Shown here: positions 1 through 8,315 of the stretch, piece by piece
How positions within the stretch are numbered: position 1 is the stretch's first letter
Layout of the letters: each line of letters starts with the position of its first letter
Source: Cohnella terricola
GTDB taxonomy: Bacteria; Bacillota; Bacilli; Paenibacillales; Paenibacillaceae
Assembly (NCBI RefSeq): GCF_007786475.1
Contig: NZ_VNJJ01000003.1
Coordinates: 1 to 64,000 of the forward strand
Length of the DNA: 64,000 nucleotides
Reading direction: 5' to 3'
The notes under the pieces: model-generated
Seen by the model: the letters and a program-made list of their open reading frames with translations, nothing else
What the model was told of the DNA's origin: nothing
Database searches by the model: none
Translations under genes and position numbers: made by a program

Positions 1-7
1 GAGTCAT
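1..7 (-). CDS. possible 5' end of a leftward gene cut by the window edge
   Basis: On the minus strand an ATG at 7-5 is preceded by GGAGG (21-17) with a 9-nt gap, which is good spacing for a Bacillales start. Only two codons are inside the window, so the product cannot be named. The call rests on the ribosome binding site alone. Confidence 0.3.
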
Positions 8-124
8 GTTGATATTCCTCCGATGAATGTTGTCTCGACAACCTCATTCTAAGAGAGAACTTTCAACATGGCTTTATTTAATGTTTACCAACAGCCATTT
101 TACACAATTATATGGACTCTACTC

Positions 125-285
125 TGCACTGGGCCAATCCGGGAGAGTAACTCGAAAAAATCGAACAACTCACACCACAGTGGGGCAAACCGGGGGAGTT
201 GCTCGAAAAAATCGAACAACTCGCGCCTGCACTGGGTCAATCCAGGGGAGTTACTCGAAAATTTGCACAACTCTCGCAGCGCCGA
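125..285. repeat. tandem 51-bp repeat, family A, locus 1 (three degenerate units)
   Basis: Three units share the core CTCGAAAAAATCGAACAACTC. The core starts at 151, 202 and (degenerate) 254, so the period is 51-52 bp. Each core is flanked by GAGTT/AACTC and inner TCGA/TCGA arms, giving an imperfect hairpin. Between cores lies a G/C-rich connector of the type CACTGGGCCAATCCGGG. The same unit recurs at 36.43 and 63.39 kb. The array ends just past the stop of the germination lipoprotein gene. The whole 1-305 stretch holds no convincing gene apart from the possible start at 1-7. Confidence 0.85.
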
Positions 286-305
286 GATCATCCTTTCCCT
301 TACGT

Positions 306-1451
306 TTATCCTACTCTGCCTTTGTATTTGCCTGTGTTCCTTAAATGAACTTTCACGGTGATACTTCGAATAGAAGCGCCATTTAGAATAAAAGGTTGGT
401 TGTCGCGCAAAGCATGCCACTTGCGGGGATGATTGCGATACAGCGTCTCTTCAAGCTTCAGAACATCGACTTGTTTGTTTAAACCCATGCGGAAGCTCTC
501 CATAATCTCGTCCCGCACGTGGTTCTCAGCCTGTTCTTCTAAAAAGCGGATCGGGACGTTCTTCAACAATTCGTCGAGAGTGGCGTCAAGTTTCAAGCGG
601 ATATCGAATACGGCTTTGCCGTCTTTCACATCGGATTTTACATCATATTGGGGGTTAATCAAGACAAGGTTCGCGACCACGGGGCCTCCCGAGGGGATTT
701 GAACGAGCGATCGCCGCAACTGTCTCTGCGTCCACCGTGTTCCGGACAATTCTTGCTCGGATAGCCAGGCCGCCATTTTCTGCCCTTTGAAGAAAAACGC
801 GCCGTTGATCTTGAGCATGGATTTGCCTTTTTTTTCTTCGCTCCAAACGTCCTTCGCGATCGAAATCGACGGCATAATGGCGGGCTCGCCAGGCTCCGAA
901 ATCTGTGCGATGATTCGATTGCCCTTCAGCGGTACGATAAACGAGCGTTGCGAATAAGTCTCCTCGGGCGAAATCATGATTGTATCGAGCGGAGACAGGT
1001 TAAACACCGATTTTTGGATAAAAATGTCGTGCAGATTCTCTTTCGTACCATATACGTAAATGTTATAGCGGACTTCCCCGAACCGGTAAAACGAGTTGTA
1101 AGCATCTTCGATCCCTTTTTTGAGTACGCTCTCCGAGAAAACGACTGCTTTTACATGTCCCCAGAATATTCGCATTTGCGAAGTGGCGTAAATCGAGGTC
1201 AACGATTCGCTAATCGTCCTGCCTACGCCTTTGCCGACCCAGATCGGAACGTTCTTGCCGATCTCCACATTCTCGTTCCGCCCGACGTTGGCGAAGTTCA
1301 GCAATTGAATATACGTAATATATTGGCCGTTCAAGTAATCGATACCGACCGCGGTGGCGTAGTCCATATTCTGAATGTCCTTGGAGTTCCAGCATCCGGA
1401 TAAGAGGAGAAGCAGCAGCAAACCGAACAAAGAATAGGCGAGACGTATCAT
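306..1451 (-). CDS. Ger(x)C family spore germination lipoprotein
   Basis: C subunit of a GerA-type nutrient germinant receptor of the spore inner membrane. In this family the C protein is a lipoprotein on the outer face of that membrane and is needed for receptor function. A short hydrophobic signal peptide (residues 1-17) runs into a lipobox L-S-G-C with the lipidated cysteine at residue 20. The remaining ~360 residues match the Ger(x)C fold. I chose the ATG at 1451 because it overlaps the TGA of the upstream GerA gene (ATGA, translational coupling) and directly precedes the signal peptide. A longer reading from 1523 adds a Pro/Arg-rich head that does not look like a signal sequence. It is the last gene of a B-A-C operon. 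Which GerA/GerB/GerK paralogue it equals cannot be told. Confidence 0.93.
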   Translation of the reverse strand: MIRLAYSLFGLLLLLLLSGCWNSKDIQNMDYATAVGIDYLNGQYITYIQLLNFANVGRNENVEIGKNVPIWVGKGVGRTISESLTSIYATSQMRIFWGHVKAVVFSESVLKKGIEDAYNSFYRFGEVRYNIYVYGTKENLHDIFIQKSVFNLSPLDTIMISPEETYSQRSFIVPLKGNRIIAQISEPGEPAIMPSISIAKDVWSEEKKGKSMLKINGAFFFKGQKMAAWLSEQELSGTRWTQRQLRRSLVQIPSGGPVVANLVLINPQYDVKSDVKDGKAVFDIRLKLDATLDELLKNVPIRFLEEQAENHVRDEIMESFRMGLNKQVDVLKLEETLYRNHPRKWHALRDNQPFILNGASIRSITVKVHLRNTGKYKGRVG

Positions 1452-2929
1452 GGCGACTGCCCTTCCTGATGGTCGGGGTCCACCGGGTCGATGGTTCCGG
1501 GACGAGATCGGATTCGGTCCCAAGGCACTCGCAGGTAAGAAACTGCGAGATCCTTAACATTAAGAGGGGACAGAGGGGCAAGGTAAGAAACGCCGAAGGA
1601 GTGCAGCCTGGCCAAATACCCGATGAGCAAAACTAAGCTGAGAATAAGCCCGAACATCCCCAAAAAAGACGATACGACAAAGATGGCGAGCCGGATCAGG
1701 CTGATGACGGTGCTTAAAGACTGGTTGACCAGCGTGACAGATGTAACCGCGGTAATCGCCCCAACTACGACGACGGAAGGCGAGACGAGGCCGGCGCGGA
1801 TAGACGCGTCTCCGATGATCAAGCCGCCGACGACCGTCAGCGTCTGACCGATGGTGCTCGGCAGCCGGACGCCAGCCTCGCGGAAAATCTCGAGCAGCAA
1901 CAGAAGAATGAGCAATTCCATCTGCGCGGACAAGGGAAGGCCAAGGCGCGCCCCGGCGATCGTCGCCATCAAACGGAACGGAATCTGATCCTGATGAAAG
2001 GCGACAAGCGAGACCCATATGCCCGGAAGCGTTATGGACAGAAAAAGACTGACATACCGGATGATTCGAGCGAAGGATACGTAAGTGTAGTTGAAATGAA
2101 CGTCCTCGGGCGATTTCATAATCAAGGATAACGTAGCCGGGCCGATCAGCACCATCGGGATGCCATCCACGATCAGGATAAACCTGCCTGCAAGCAGGCT
2201 GGAGACGATGAAGTCCGGGCGGCCGCTCGTATCGAAGACGGGAAAAACCGTATATTTGTTATCCGCCAACATTTCTTCCAACTGATTGATGCTGTAGATG
2301 CCATCCAGGTCGATCTTCTTCAACCTCTTGCGCACTTCTTCCAGGATTTTGGGAGATAGAATGTCTTCGAAGTACAGCAAACCGACTTTCGTTTTCGTTC
2401 TGCGGCCGAGCGTGAAGGCTTCGTAATTGAGTGTCGAGCTGCGAATCCGCTTGCGGATAAGCCCGACGTTTACGACGAGATCCTCCGTGAATCCGTCCTT
2501 CGGCCCTTTAATAGATATTTCGGTATTGGATTCCTCCGGCGTTCGCTGCGGACGATTGCAAATATTCATCTTGAACAGGCGTCCGCTCGCGGAGAACAGC
2601 ATGAGCAGGTCGCCTTGAAACAAATACTCGGCAATTACTTCGGCATCTTCGGTCTCGCTTATCGGAATGAGCGGAAGAGTCCCCGTAATCATGCCGGATT
2701 CGAGCTTAAAACCGCCATTCTGGCGGAAAAACCGGCCCAATTCAGGAAGTACGACCTGACCGATCTGAACGGAGTCGCACATCCCTTCCGCGAACACCAG
2801 TACGACTTCGGAGCTTTTTTGATCGTCGAATTTGCACGGTTGCAGCTGCACGTCCGAGGAATTCGCGAACAAGGCGCGTAGTCTGGATTCATTCCAAGGT
2901 TCCTTGCCTGCTTGCGTTTGCTCGGTCAT
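1448..2929 (-). CDS. GerA family spore germination protein (A subunit)
   Basis: A subunit of the germinant receptor, 493 aa, normal length. Residues ~1-245 form the soluble N-terminal domain. From ~250 onward there are several hydrophobic segments, including long Leu/Ile-rich and Val-rich stretches that form the membrane domain. It works with the B permease and C lipoprotein to sense nutrients and trigger ion and dipicolinate release. The ATG at 2929 has GGAGG six bases upstream, inside the 3' end of the B gene. The two genes overlap by 41 bp, so translation is probably coupled. The last bases overlap the C gene as ATGA. The proteins are clearly family members; the specific germinant is not predictable. 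Confidence 0.95.
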   Translation of the reverse strand: MTEQTQAGKEPWNESRLRALFANSSDVQLQPCKFDDQKSSEVVLVFAEGMCDSVQIGQVVLPELGRFFRQNGGFKLESGMITGTLPLIPISETEDAEVIAEYLFQGDLLMLFSASGRLFKMNICNRPQRTPEESNTEISIKGPKDGFTEDLVVNVGLIRKRIRSSTLNYEAFTLGRRTKTKVGLLYFEDILSPKILEEVRKRLKKIDLDGIYSINQLEEMLADNKYTVFPVFDTSGRPDFIVSSLLAGRFILIVDGIPMVLIGPATLSLIMKSPEDVHFNYTYVSFARIIRYVSLFLSITLPGIWVSLVAFHQDQIPFRLMATIAGARLGLPLSAQMELLILLLLLEIFREAGVRLPSTIGQTLTVVGGLIIGDASIRAGLVSPSVVVVGAITAVTSVTLVNQSLSTVISLIRLAIFVVSSFLGMFGLILSLVLLIGYLARLHSFGVSYLAPLSPLNVKDLAVSYLRVPWDRIRSRPGTIDPVDPDHQEGQSP

Positions 2930-4016
2930 GTTGCGCCTCCTTTGGCCGTTTGGAGAATAACGATATCGCGATCCAAGCGAGCGAAAACGTCAAGAGGACA
3001 GTCAGGGAGATCGGGAAATAGTAATGGTACATCCATAGATAGAAGCTGTATTCGTTCATCGGAAATAACGCTAGCATCACGTAGCTCAAGGCGACGAGCA
3101 TGATCAGCTTTTTTCTTAACCCGACCTCTCGGATAGGCAGCATTTCCAGAAACAGAAAGATGGAAACGCCAATCCGGACGCAAGCTCCCGCCTGCCACTG
3201 GTATATGGAGAAAAAATCGACGTGTTCGACATATGAGCCCAATTTAACGAGACGCCACTGTTCGTACGGAGACACCATCTGTTTGGCCGCTTCCGCGGGA
3301 CCGAACTCCGTAATGGCACCTATAAGCGGTCCGAGCATGATATAGATCATAATGATCCCATAAATCGCGATCCCCCACGGGCGGACCTTCGACTTCAGTC
3401 GATGTTGCATCGCAATCAGGGCGATCAGCTCGACGAATCCCCCACCGGCGTAGACCATCCCTTCCAGAATGGGAGACAAGCCGTGTTCCATATAAGGCTT
3501 GAGAAGATTGAAATTTTTCTCGGGATAATTCGAAACGCTGACGAATATCCCGAGAACGATCACGAGCGGCAGAAGTATGCCCGACATGATCGCGATGACG
3601 CGAAGGCCCCAGAGGGCGTAGAGCGAGCAAAAGACGGTTAGCACCAAAGCCAGAACGAACTTCGGAGTGTTGGGCAAGTAGTTGGTAATCGTCCAACTCG
3701 AAGTATGGACGACCGTCATTGCCCCGATTAAATAAAAGTTCGCGCATATCGGAAGAGTGAGCAGCCAGGCAAAGATCGGATGAGTCCGTTCAGCAAGCCA
3801 AGGTCTTAATTCTTGCTGGCCGGACCGGTTCATGAACATGGCAAGCAGCAAGCACCAAGGGATGAACAATACGGCCGTGGCAATCACCGAAATCCAAGCA
3901 TCCCTGCCGGCCGCATCAAGCAGCATCGGATTTACGGTAACGTGGTTGGTCAGCCCGTTCATCAGCATCAGAATCGTGCAAGCCTGAAAAAAATTGATTT
4001 TCCCTTTCACGGTCAA
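2889..4016 (-). CDS. GerB family endospore germination permease (B subunit)
   Basis: B subunit of the germinant receptor, 375 aa, an APC-superfamily-like membrane protein with about ten hydrophobic segments spread over the whole length. In well-studied receptors the B subunit holds the germinant-binding pocket. It is first in the operon, so the order is B-A-C rather than the textbook A-B-C. The start is a TTG at 4016 with AGGTGATC upstream; a GTG two codons later is an alternative. The 259 bp between this gene and the divergent wall-enzyme gene should hold the receptor promoter. A forespore SigG promoter would be expected, but I could not find a convincing match. Confidence 0.94.
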   Translation of the reverse strand: MTVKGKINFFQACTILMLMNGLTNHVTVNPMLLDAAGRDAWISVIATAVLFIPWCLLLAMFMNRSGQQELRPWLAERTHPIFAWLLTLPICANFYLIGAMTVVHTSSWTITNYLPNTPKFVLALVLTVFCSLYALWGLRVIAIMSGILLPLVIVLGIFVSVSNYPEKNFNLLKPYMEHGLSPILEGMVYAGGGFVELIALIAMQHRLKSKVRPWGIAIYGIIMIYIMLGPLIGAITEFGPAEAAKQMVSPYEQWRLVKLGSYVEHVDFFSIYQWQAGACVRIGVSIFLFLEMLPIREVGLRKKLIMLVALSYVMLALFPMNEYSFYLWMYHYYFPISLTVLLTFSLAWIAISLFSKRPKEAQHDRANASRQGTLE

Positions 4017-4275
4017 TTCAAGATCACCTAAATAGTTGGCAAAGTTTTGTAACGAAGTTAATATGCTCCGATCCCTGATTTATATGTAGCGTGAAATGAA
4101 GGGGAAGGATATCCTCATACGGTCAACCGATGATGGAAAATGAAAAAATCTTAATCCGACAAATTAACATTTTTTATTCGCATATAGAATGACAAGCTTT
4201 TTACTCGCATATATGTACAATCAAGCCATTAACCACGAATAGCCTTCACCAAATTGATGAAAGAGGTGTAGTCGA

Positions 4276-5274
4276 ATGCGTAGGATAACGATTCGGAATC
4301 TAATGATTTGCCTATTAGCGACAGCGCTCATATGGTCTCTCGGGACCCTTTATTCGTCCCTAACCGAAGCTTTATCGATCCAGCCCAAAGATCTTCATAC
4401 GGACCAAGTCCCTCAAGATCCCGCGTCACCACCCCCGATTCCGGCAGTGCCGATCTCAAGTGTTTCGCAGACCGTAGACATCCCGAAAAACAAAGAAACC
4501 GAAGTACATATCTCGTCATCCGTATCGGCAAAACCGATTCAAACATACGAAGTGACCGCCTATTATCTTAACGTAAGAGCGAACGGTTACCCGAAATCCA
4601 AAATCATTAACGTCGTCGAGAAAGGTACCCGATTGGAGATCGTAGCCAAGACAGATAACGGTTGGTTGAGGATTAAGGGCGGCGGTTACGTGCACGGAGA
4701 TTATGCCAAATTAGTCGATGTGCAAGCCGTTCCCGGCGAAGGAGCCAATCAAGCAGATCCGATTCAGGGGGGCAAGGAAGACGAGGAGGAGAGAAAAGCC
4801 GAGGAAGGTTCGGACAAACCCGCAGAGCCCGTGCAGCCTACATCGACGGTCGAGACGTTATCAGGGCTGTCGGAGGAAAATATCGCGGTCATATTCGAAG
4901 GGACTGCGCTCGCGGGTCACGGTTTGGAAAAAACGGTATTGGAAGTGGAAGAGGATTACGGAATCAACGCCTTGTTCACGATTGCCGTCATGAAGCTGGA
5001 GAGCGGCAACGGCAGCAGTACATTGGCCAAGAAGAAAAATAATCTGTTCGGGTTAAACGCTTCGGGCGCGAACCCTCACGATAAGGCATACAGCTTTGAA
5101 ACGAAAGGGGACAGCGTGCGAAAGTTCGGTCAGCTTCTTTCGAACAACTACGTGGATAAAGGATATACGACAATCGAGAAAATCGCCGGGAAATACTGTC
5201 CTGCGAATTCCCAATGGCCGAAACTCGTAAAGAACATTATGAAGAAAGACTTCAGAAAGCTGAACGTTATTTAA
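4276..5274 (+). CDS. membrane-anchored SH3-domain glucosaminidase (peptidoglycan hydrolase)
   Basis: Residues ~8-30 are a hydrophobic signal/anchor, followed by a Pro-rich linker. At ~95-145 there is a bacterial SH3 domain (a Y-x-L-N-V-R-A start and a G-W-L-R-I core). A Glu/Lys-rich linker follows, and residues ~200-332 form a LytG/AcmA-type N-acetylglucosaminidase domain. The catalytic glutamate is probably E242 in L-E-S-G-N-G, and the conserved N-N-L-F-G-L motif follows it. It should cleave glycan strands at the outer face of the membrane, with the SH3 domain binding the wall. ATG start with AGAGGTG upstream. The 3' end overlaps that of desR by 8 bp, tail to tail. Its time of expression is unknown. 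Confidence 0.9.
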   Translation: MRRITIRNLMICLLATALIWSLGTLYSSLTEALSIQPKDLHTDQVPQDPASPPPIPAVPISSVSQTVDIPKNKETEVHISSSVSAKPIQTYEVTAYYLNVRANGYPKSKIINVVEKGTRLEIVAKTDNGWLRIKGGGYVHGDYAKLVDVQAVPGEGANQADPIQGGKEDEEERKAEEGSDKPAEPVQPTSTVETLSGLSEENIAVIFEGTALAGHGLEKTVLEVEEDYGINALFTIAVMKLESGNGSSTLAKKKNNLFGLNASGANPHDKAYSFETKGDSVRKFGQLLSNNYVDKGYTTIEKIAGKYCPANSQWPKLVKNIMKKDFRKLNVI

Positions 5275-5872
5275 ACCAACCTTTCTCGTTAAAACGTTTG
5301 ATCGCTTCGACTCGATTGCTGACGTTGAGCTTATCGAGAATAATTGAGATGTAATTGCGGATCGTTCCGGTCGTCAAATAAAGTTCCGTAGCGATTTCCT
5401 TCGTATTCTTTCCGTCGGCGATCAAGCCGAGTACTTCTTTCTCCCGGTCTGTCAGCGGGTTATCGTTCTCTTCGCGATAAGCGTCGTCGACCAATTCAGG
5501 TGCATATACGCGGCGTCCTGCAAGCACGCTGCGGATCGTGCTCGCCAGTTCTTCGCTCGGACTGTCCTTGAGCAAGTAACCGCCTACGCCGGCTTTAATC
5601 GCGCGTTCGAAATACCCCGTGCGCGCGAACGTGGTCAGTATAATGACTTTGCATGAAAGATCCTTGAGTTCTTCGGCGGCTTCGAGGCCGCTTTTGCCCG
5701 GCATTTCGATATCCATAACGCAAATATCCGGTTTTAGCATCCGGACGAGTTCGACCGCTTGCGCGCCGTCCGAAGCTTTACCTACGACTTTCATGTCATC
5801 TTCCAGATCGAGCAGGGAGCCAAGCGCTCCGAGCAGCATTCTTTGGTCTTCGGCGATCACGATGCGGATCAT
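5267..5872 (-). CDS. desR: DesR-like NarL/LuxR family response regulator
   Basis: 201 aa. Receiver domain at 1-120 with acidic pocket E8-D9 and phospho-acceptor D54 (the same position as in B. subtilis DesR), then a C-terminal LuxR-type helix-turn-helix (~138-195). In B. subtilis, DesK-phosphorylated DesR activates des when the membrane becomes too ordered. Third gene of a des-desK-desR operon. GGAGG lies 8 nt upstream of the ATG, and the gap to the desK stop is 3 bp. The probable target is the palindrome pair at 8187-8225. Identity rests on gene order plus domain type; the receiver/HTH pair alone would not distinguish DesR from other NarL-type regulators. Confidence 0.88.
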   Translation of the reverse strand: MIRIVIAEDQRMLLGALGSLLDLEDDMKVVGKASDGAQAVELVRMLKPDICVMDIEMPGKSGLEAAEELKDLSCKVIILTTFARTGYFERAIKAGVGGYLLKDSPSEELASTIRSVLAGRRVYAPELVDDAYREENDNPLTDREKEVLGLIADGKNTKEIATELYLTTGTIRNYISIILDKLNVSNRVEAIKRFNEKGWFK

Positions 5873-5875
5873 GAT

Positions 5876-7012
5876 TTAATCCTCCTTTGGGAGCTTTACG
5901 ATGTGCGGAATGCGCGCGATGAGCTTGGTGCCTTCACGCAAGGAAATCTCCAGCGTGCCGTTGACGAATTCCAGACGTTCTTTCATGCCTTGCAATCCGT
6001 GCCCTTGTCTGAAATTCAATTGTTCAGGACGGCTCGTTCCGTTATCCTGAACTTCCATAATCACTTCGGTCTCCGTCTGTTTTATCGTTAAAGAACAGAG
6101 GGTGGCGCCGCTGTGTTTCACCACGTTGTTAACGGCCTCTTTCAAGATCATGCTGAGCACGTTTTCGGTCAAGAGAGAGACGCCTGCCAGCATCGGGGTA
6201 TCTTTCATCTCGTATTCGATCTGCGCGGCTTTGAGTATTTGTTTAATGCGCAGAATCTCGTCTTCCAGCCTCGTACCCCGCATTTGCGAGACGAGCATCC
6301 GGATTTCCTGCAATGCGGCTCTGGCCGTCGACTGGACGTCTTTGATCTCCGAGCGGGCGCGATCCGGGTTCTTGGTAACTAGCTTGTTCGCCAGATCGCT
6401 CTTCAGCCCGATGAGCGACAGCTTCTGACCTAACGTATCGTGAAGATCGCGGGCGATGCGTTGACGCTCCTCGAGTTTGACCAACTCGGAAATTCGCATA
6501 TTGGCGTCTTTAAGCTGCTCCTGAAGCACTCCTTGTTTATTGCGATTATAGCTTCCGAGAGGCAGCAGGATGACGGCGAGAAGGCTGATCAGGATAAACG
6601 GGGTTTGCGTAATAAAAAACTTATCTTGCAAAATAAACCCCAGATTCACGGCGATAAAGCTGCTTACGATATGAACCGTGTAGAGCGTAATAAATCCGGC
6701 CTTGTTCTGGATATTGCCTATGAAGAAAGCCAGGAAAAAAGCGAAATAAGCGTAACTGAACAAAAGCGTCATCGCGATGGAGATCAAAATCTGGACGCTC
6801 GTTCCAACATAAACCGGCCAACCTTTGGCGTTCAAGGTAAGCCGGTAGCAGAAGAAGAACAGAATAATCATCAGGATGCCGGTAACGACCTCAATATTCG
6901 ACGAAGAACGGAAAATAAAGTAAAACGGCAAAATGTAAAACATGAGCCAGACATAAGGGCTGATACCGTTTGTTTTCGGGAAAAGCTGGACTTTTTTTAG
7001 CCTTTTGTACAT
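5876..7012 (-). CDS. desK: DesK-like membrane thermosensor histidine kinase
   Basis: Histidine kinase of the HisKA_3 (NarL-partner) class. Residues ~20-155 carry several transmembrane segments. A coiled linker leads to the phospho-acceptor His191 in an R-D-L-H-D-T motif, then an HATPase_c domain with the N-box (E-A-V-N-N-V-V-K-H) and G-box (G-H-G-L-Q-G-M). In B. subtilis DesK senses bilayer thickness and fluidity with its membrane helices and phosphorylates or dephosphorylates DesR. I preferred the ATG at 7012 over 7018 because the AGGAG at ~7020-7024 is then 7 nt away instead of 1. Flanked by des and desR in the same order as in B. subtilis. Confidence 0.9.
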   Translation of the reverse strand: MYKRLKKVQLFPKTNGISPYVWLMFYILPFYFIFRSSSNIEVVTGILMIILFFFCYRLTLNAKGWPVYVGTSVQILISIAMTLLFSYAYFAFFLAFFIGNIQNKAGFITLYTVHIVSSFIAVNLGFILQDKFFITQTPFILISLLAVILLPLGSYNRNKQGVLQEQLKDANMRISELVKLEERQRIARDLHDTLGQKLSLIGLKSDLANKLVTKNPDRARSEIKDVQSTARAALQEIRMLVSQMRGTRLEDEILRIKQILKAAQIEYEMKDTPMLAGVSLLTENVLSMILKEAVNNVVKHSGATLCSLTIKQTETEVIMEVQDNGTSRPEQLNFRQGHGLQGMKERLEFVNGTLEISLREGTKLIARIPHIVKLPKED

Positions 7013-7074
7013 GATCATGCTCCTACAAGGTATCTTGTAGCCTATTTTAGCACAATGTTGCCGGTTAAGGAGAG

Positions 7075-8118
7075 TTAGGCGACTTCATCCTTTTTCCGCG
7101 TCTTAGCTTCGATCTTGGCCGTCTTCGATTGGGCGATAAGTCCTTTGATGTGTCCAAAAGTTACGAAAGTTCGGTTTTGCTCGTCCCATAATTTGAAGCG
7201 AAGCGCGCCGAAGCTTGTCGAGAGCGTGATTGTCGTCGCGCGCTGCAGAGGAGTTACGGACTCATGCGCTTTTTCGAGCAAGTAGTTAGGTACCCTCGGA
7301 CTCAAATGATGAACATGATGGAACCCGATATTGCCTGTCATCCATTGCAATAGTCTCGGAAGCTTGTAGTAGGAACTGCCTTCCACGGCGGCTTTAACGT
7401 AACTCCATTCTTCTTCGTTCTCGAAGTAGGAATCTTCGAATTGATGTTGAACGTAGAACAGCCAGATGCCTGCAATCCCGGAAATCCAGAATACCGGCGC
7501 TTGAACGAGAAGGAAATCCTTCCATCCGATCATCCAGATCAGCGTGCCGTAAAGAACGGCAATTCCGACGTTCGTGATCCAAGTATTGCGCCGCTCGGCT
7601 GACCTGGCGCCTTTCCTGTTGAATCGGTATTCGATGAGGAAAATGGCGAAAGGGCCGATCCCGAACATGACAAGAGGGTTGCGGTATATCCGGTAGTACA
7701 ATCTTTTCCATCGGGAAGCCGCAATATATTCGTCTACTGTTAACAGCCACATATCCCCGACGCCTCGTTTGTCCAGGTTGCTGCTCGTGGAATGATGAAT
7801 GGAATGGCTATGTTTCCATTGATGATAAGGAAACAAAGTCAGAATTCCGGTTATCGTTCCAACGATTTCATTCGCTCTGCGACTTTTGAAAAAGGATTGA
7901 TGGCAGCAGTCGTGAAAAATGATAAAAGTTCGGATCACGAATCCTGCCGCGGCTAAGATGAACGGCAGTGCCAGCCAGTAGGAGACGGACAAGCTAAGAT
8001 AAGCCGCAGCCCACAGGAGTATAAAAGGCGGAATTGTATTTAGCAGCTGCAAAACGCTCGTTATCACATTCGATTTTTCGTAAGGAGAAACATCTTTTTT
8101 CAGTTGGGCGGTATTCAT
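7075..8118 (-). CDS. des: membrane fatty acid (phospholipid acyl) desaturase
   Basis: 347 aa, integral membrane desaturase with three His clusters typical of the di-iron enzymes: H-D-C-C-H near residue 70, H-S-I-H-H near 105, and H-H-V-H-H near 270, with hydrophobic segments between them. It inserts double bonds into acyl chains of membrane phospholipids (delta-5 in B. subtilis Des) to restore fluidity in the cold. First gene of the operon with desK and desR. A purine-rich AAAGGGGG lies upstream of the ATG. A candidate -10 (TACAAT on the minus strand, 8163-8158) lies next to the putative DesR sites, and no good -35 is visible, as expected for an activator-dependent promoter. Confidence 0.93.
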   Translation of the reverse strand: MNTAQLKKDVSPYEKSNVITSVLQLLNTIPPFILLWAAAYLSLSVSYWLALPFILAAAGFVIRTFIIFHDCCHQSFFKSRRANEIVGTITGILTLFPYHQWKHSHSIHHSTSSNLDKRGVGDMWLLTVDEYIAASRWKRLYYRIYRNPLVMFGIGPFAIFLIEYRFNRKGARSAERRNTWITNVGIAVLYGTLIWMIGWKDFLLVQAPVFWISGIAGIWLFYVQHQFEDSYFENEEEWSYVKAAVEGSSYYKLPRLLQWMTGNIGFHHVHHLSPRVPNYLLEKAHESVTPLQRATTITLSTSFGALRFKLWDEQNRTFVTFGHIKGLIAQSKTAKIEAKTRKKDEVA

Positions 8119-8157
8119 CGGTCGGAGTTCCCCCTTTGGAATTCAAGTCATAATCTC

Positions 8158-8225
8158 ATTGTATGTCATGCTCAGGGGCGGCCGTTAGTCACAAGTGTCA
8201 GTACATACATATGACAAATGTCATA
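8158..8225 (-). promoter_or_regulatory. des promoter with tandem DesR-type operator
   Basis: TATGACAAATGTCATA at 8210-8225 is a perfect inverted repeat (7-bp arms, 2-bp centre). A degenerate copy, TCACAAGTGTCA, lies at 8189-8200, with centres ~23 bp apart. On the minus strand a TACAAT -10 at 8163-8158 puts these sites just upstream of the -35 region, the position where two DesR dimers bind in B. subtilis. The sites also lie ~90 bp upstream of the rightward sensor kinase gene, so an effect on that gene is possible. The -10 assignment is inference; the palindrome is seen directly. Confidence 0.7.
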
Positions 8226-8315
8226 AGAATCATATAATTCTTGTAGAAATAAAGAGGAATTTGTCGTAGGACGTCAAAATTTATACATATCAACCTAGAC
8301 ACCGGAGGCAAGGTC

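Noticed and set aside
100..420. Minus-strand frame through the family A repeats into the germination gene
   Set aside because: Overlaps the 3' end of the GerC-type gene in another frame and is made largely of intergenic repeat.
4017..4275. SigG-type promoter for the germination operon
   Set aside because: Expected by function, but I could not find a -35/-10 pair with correct spacing that I would stand by.
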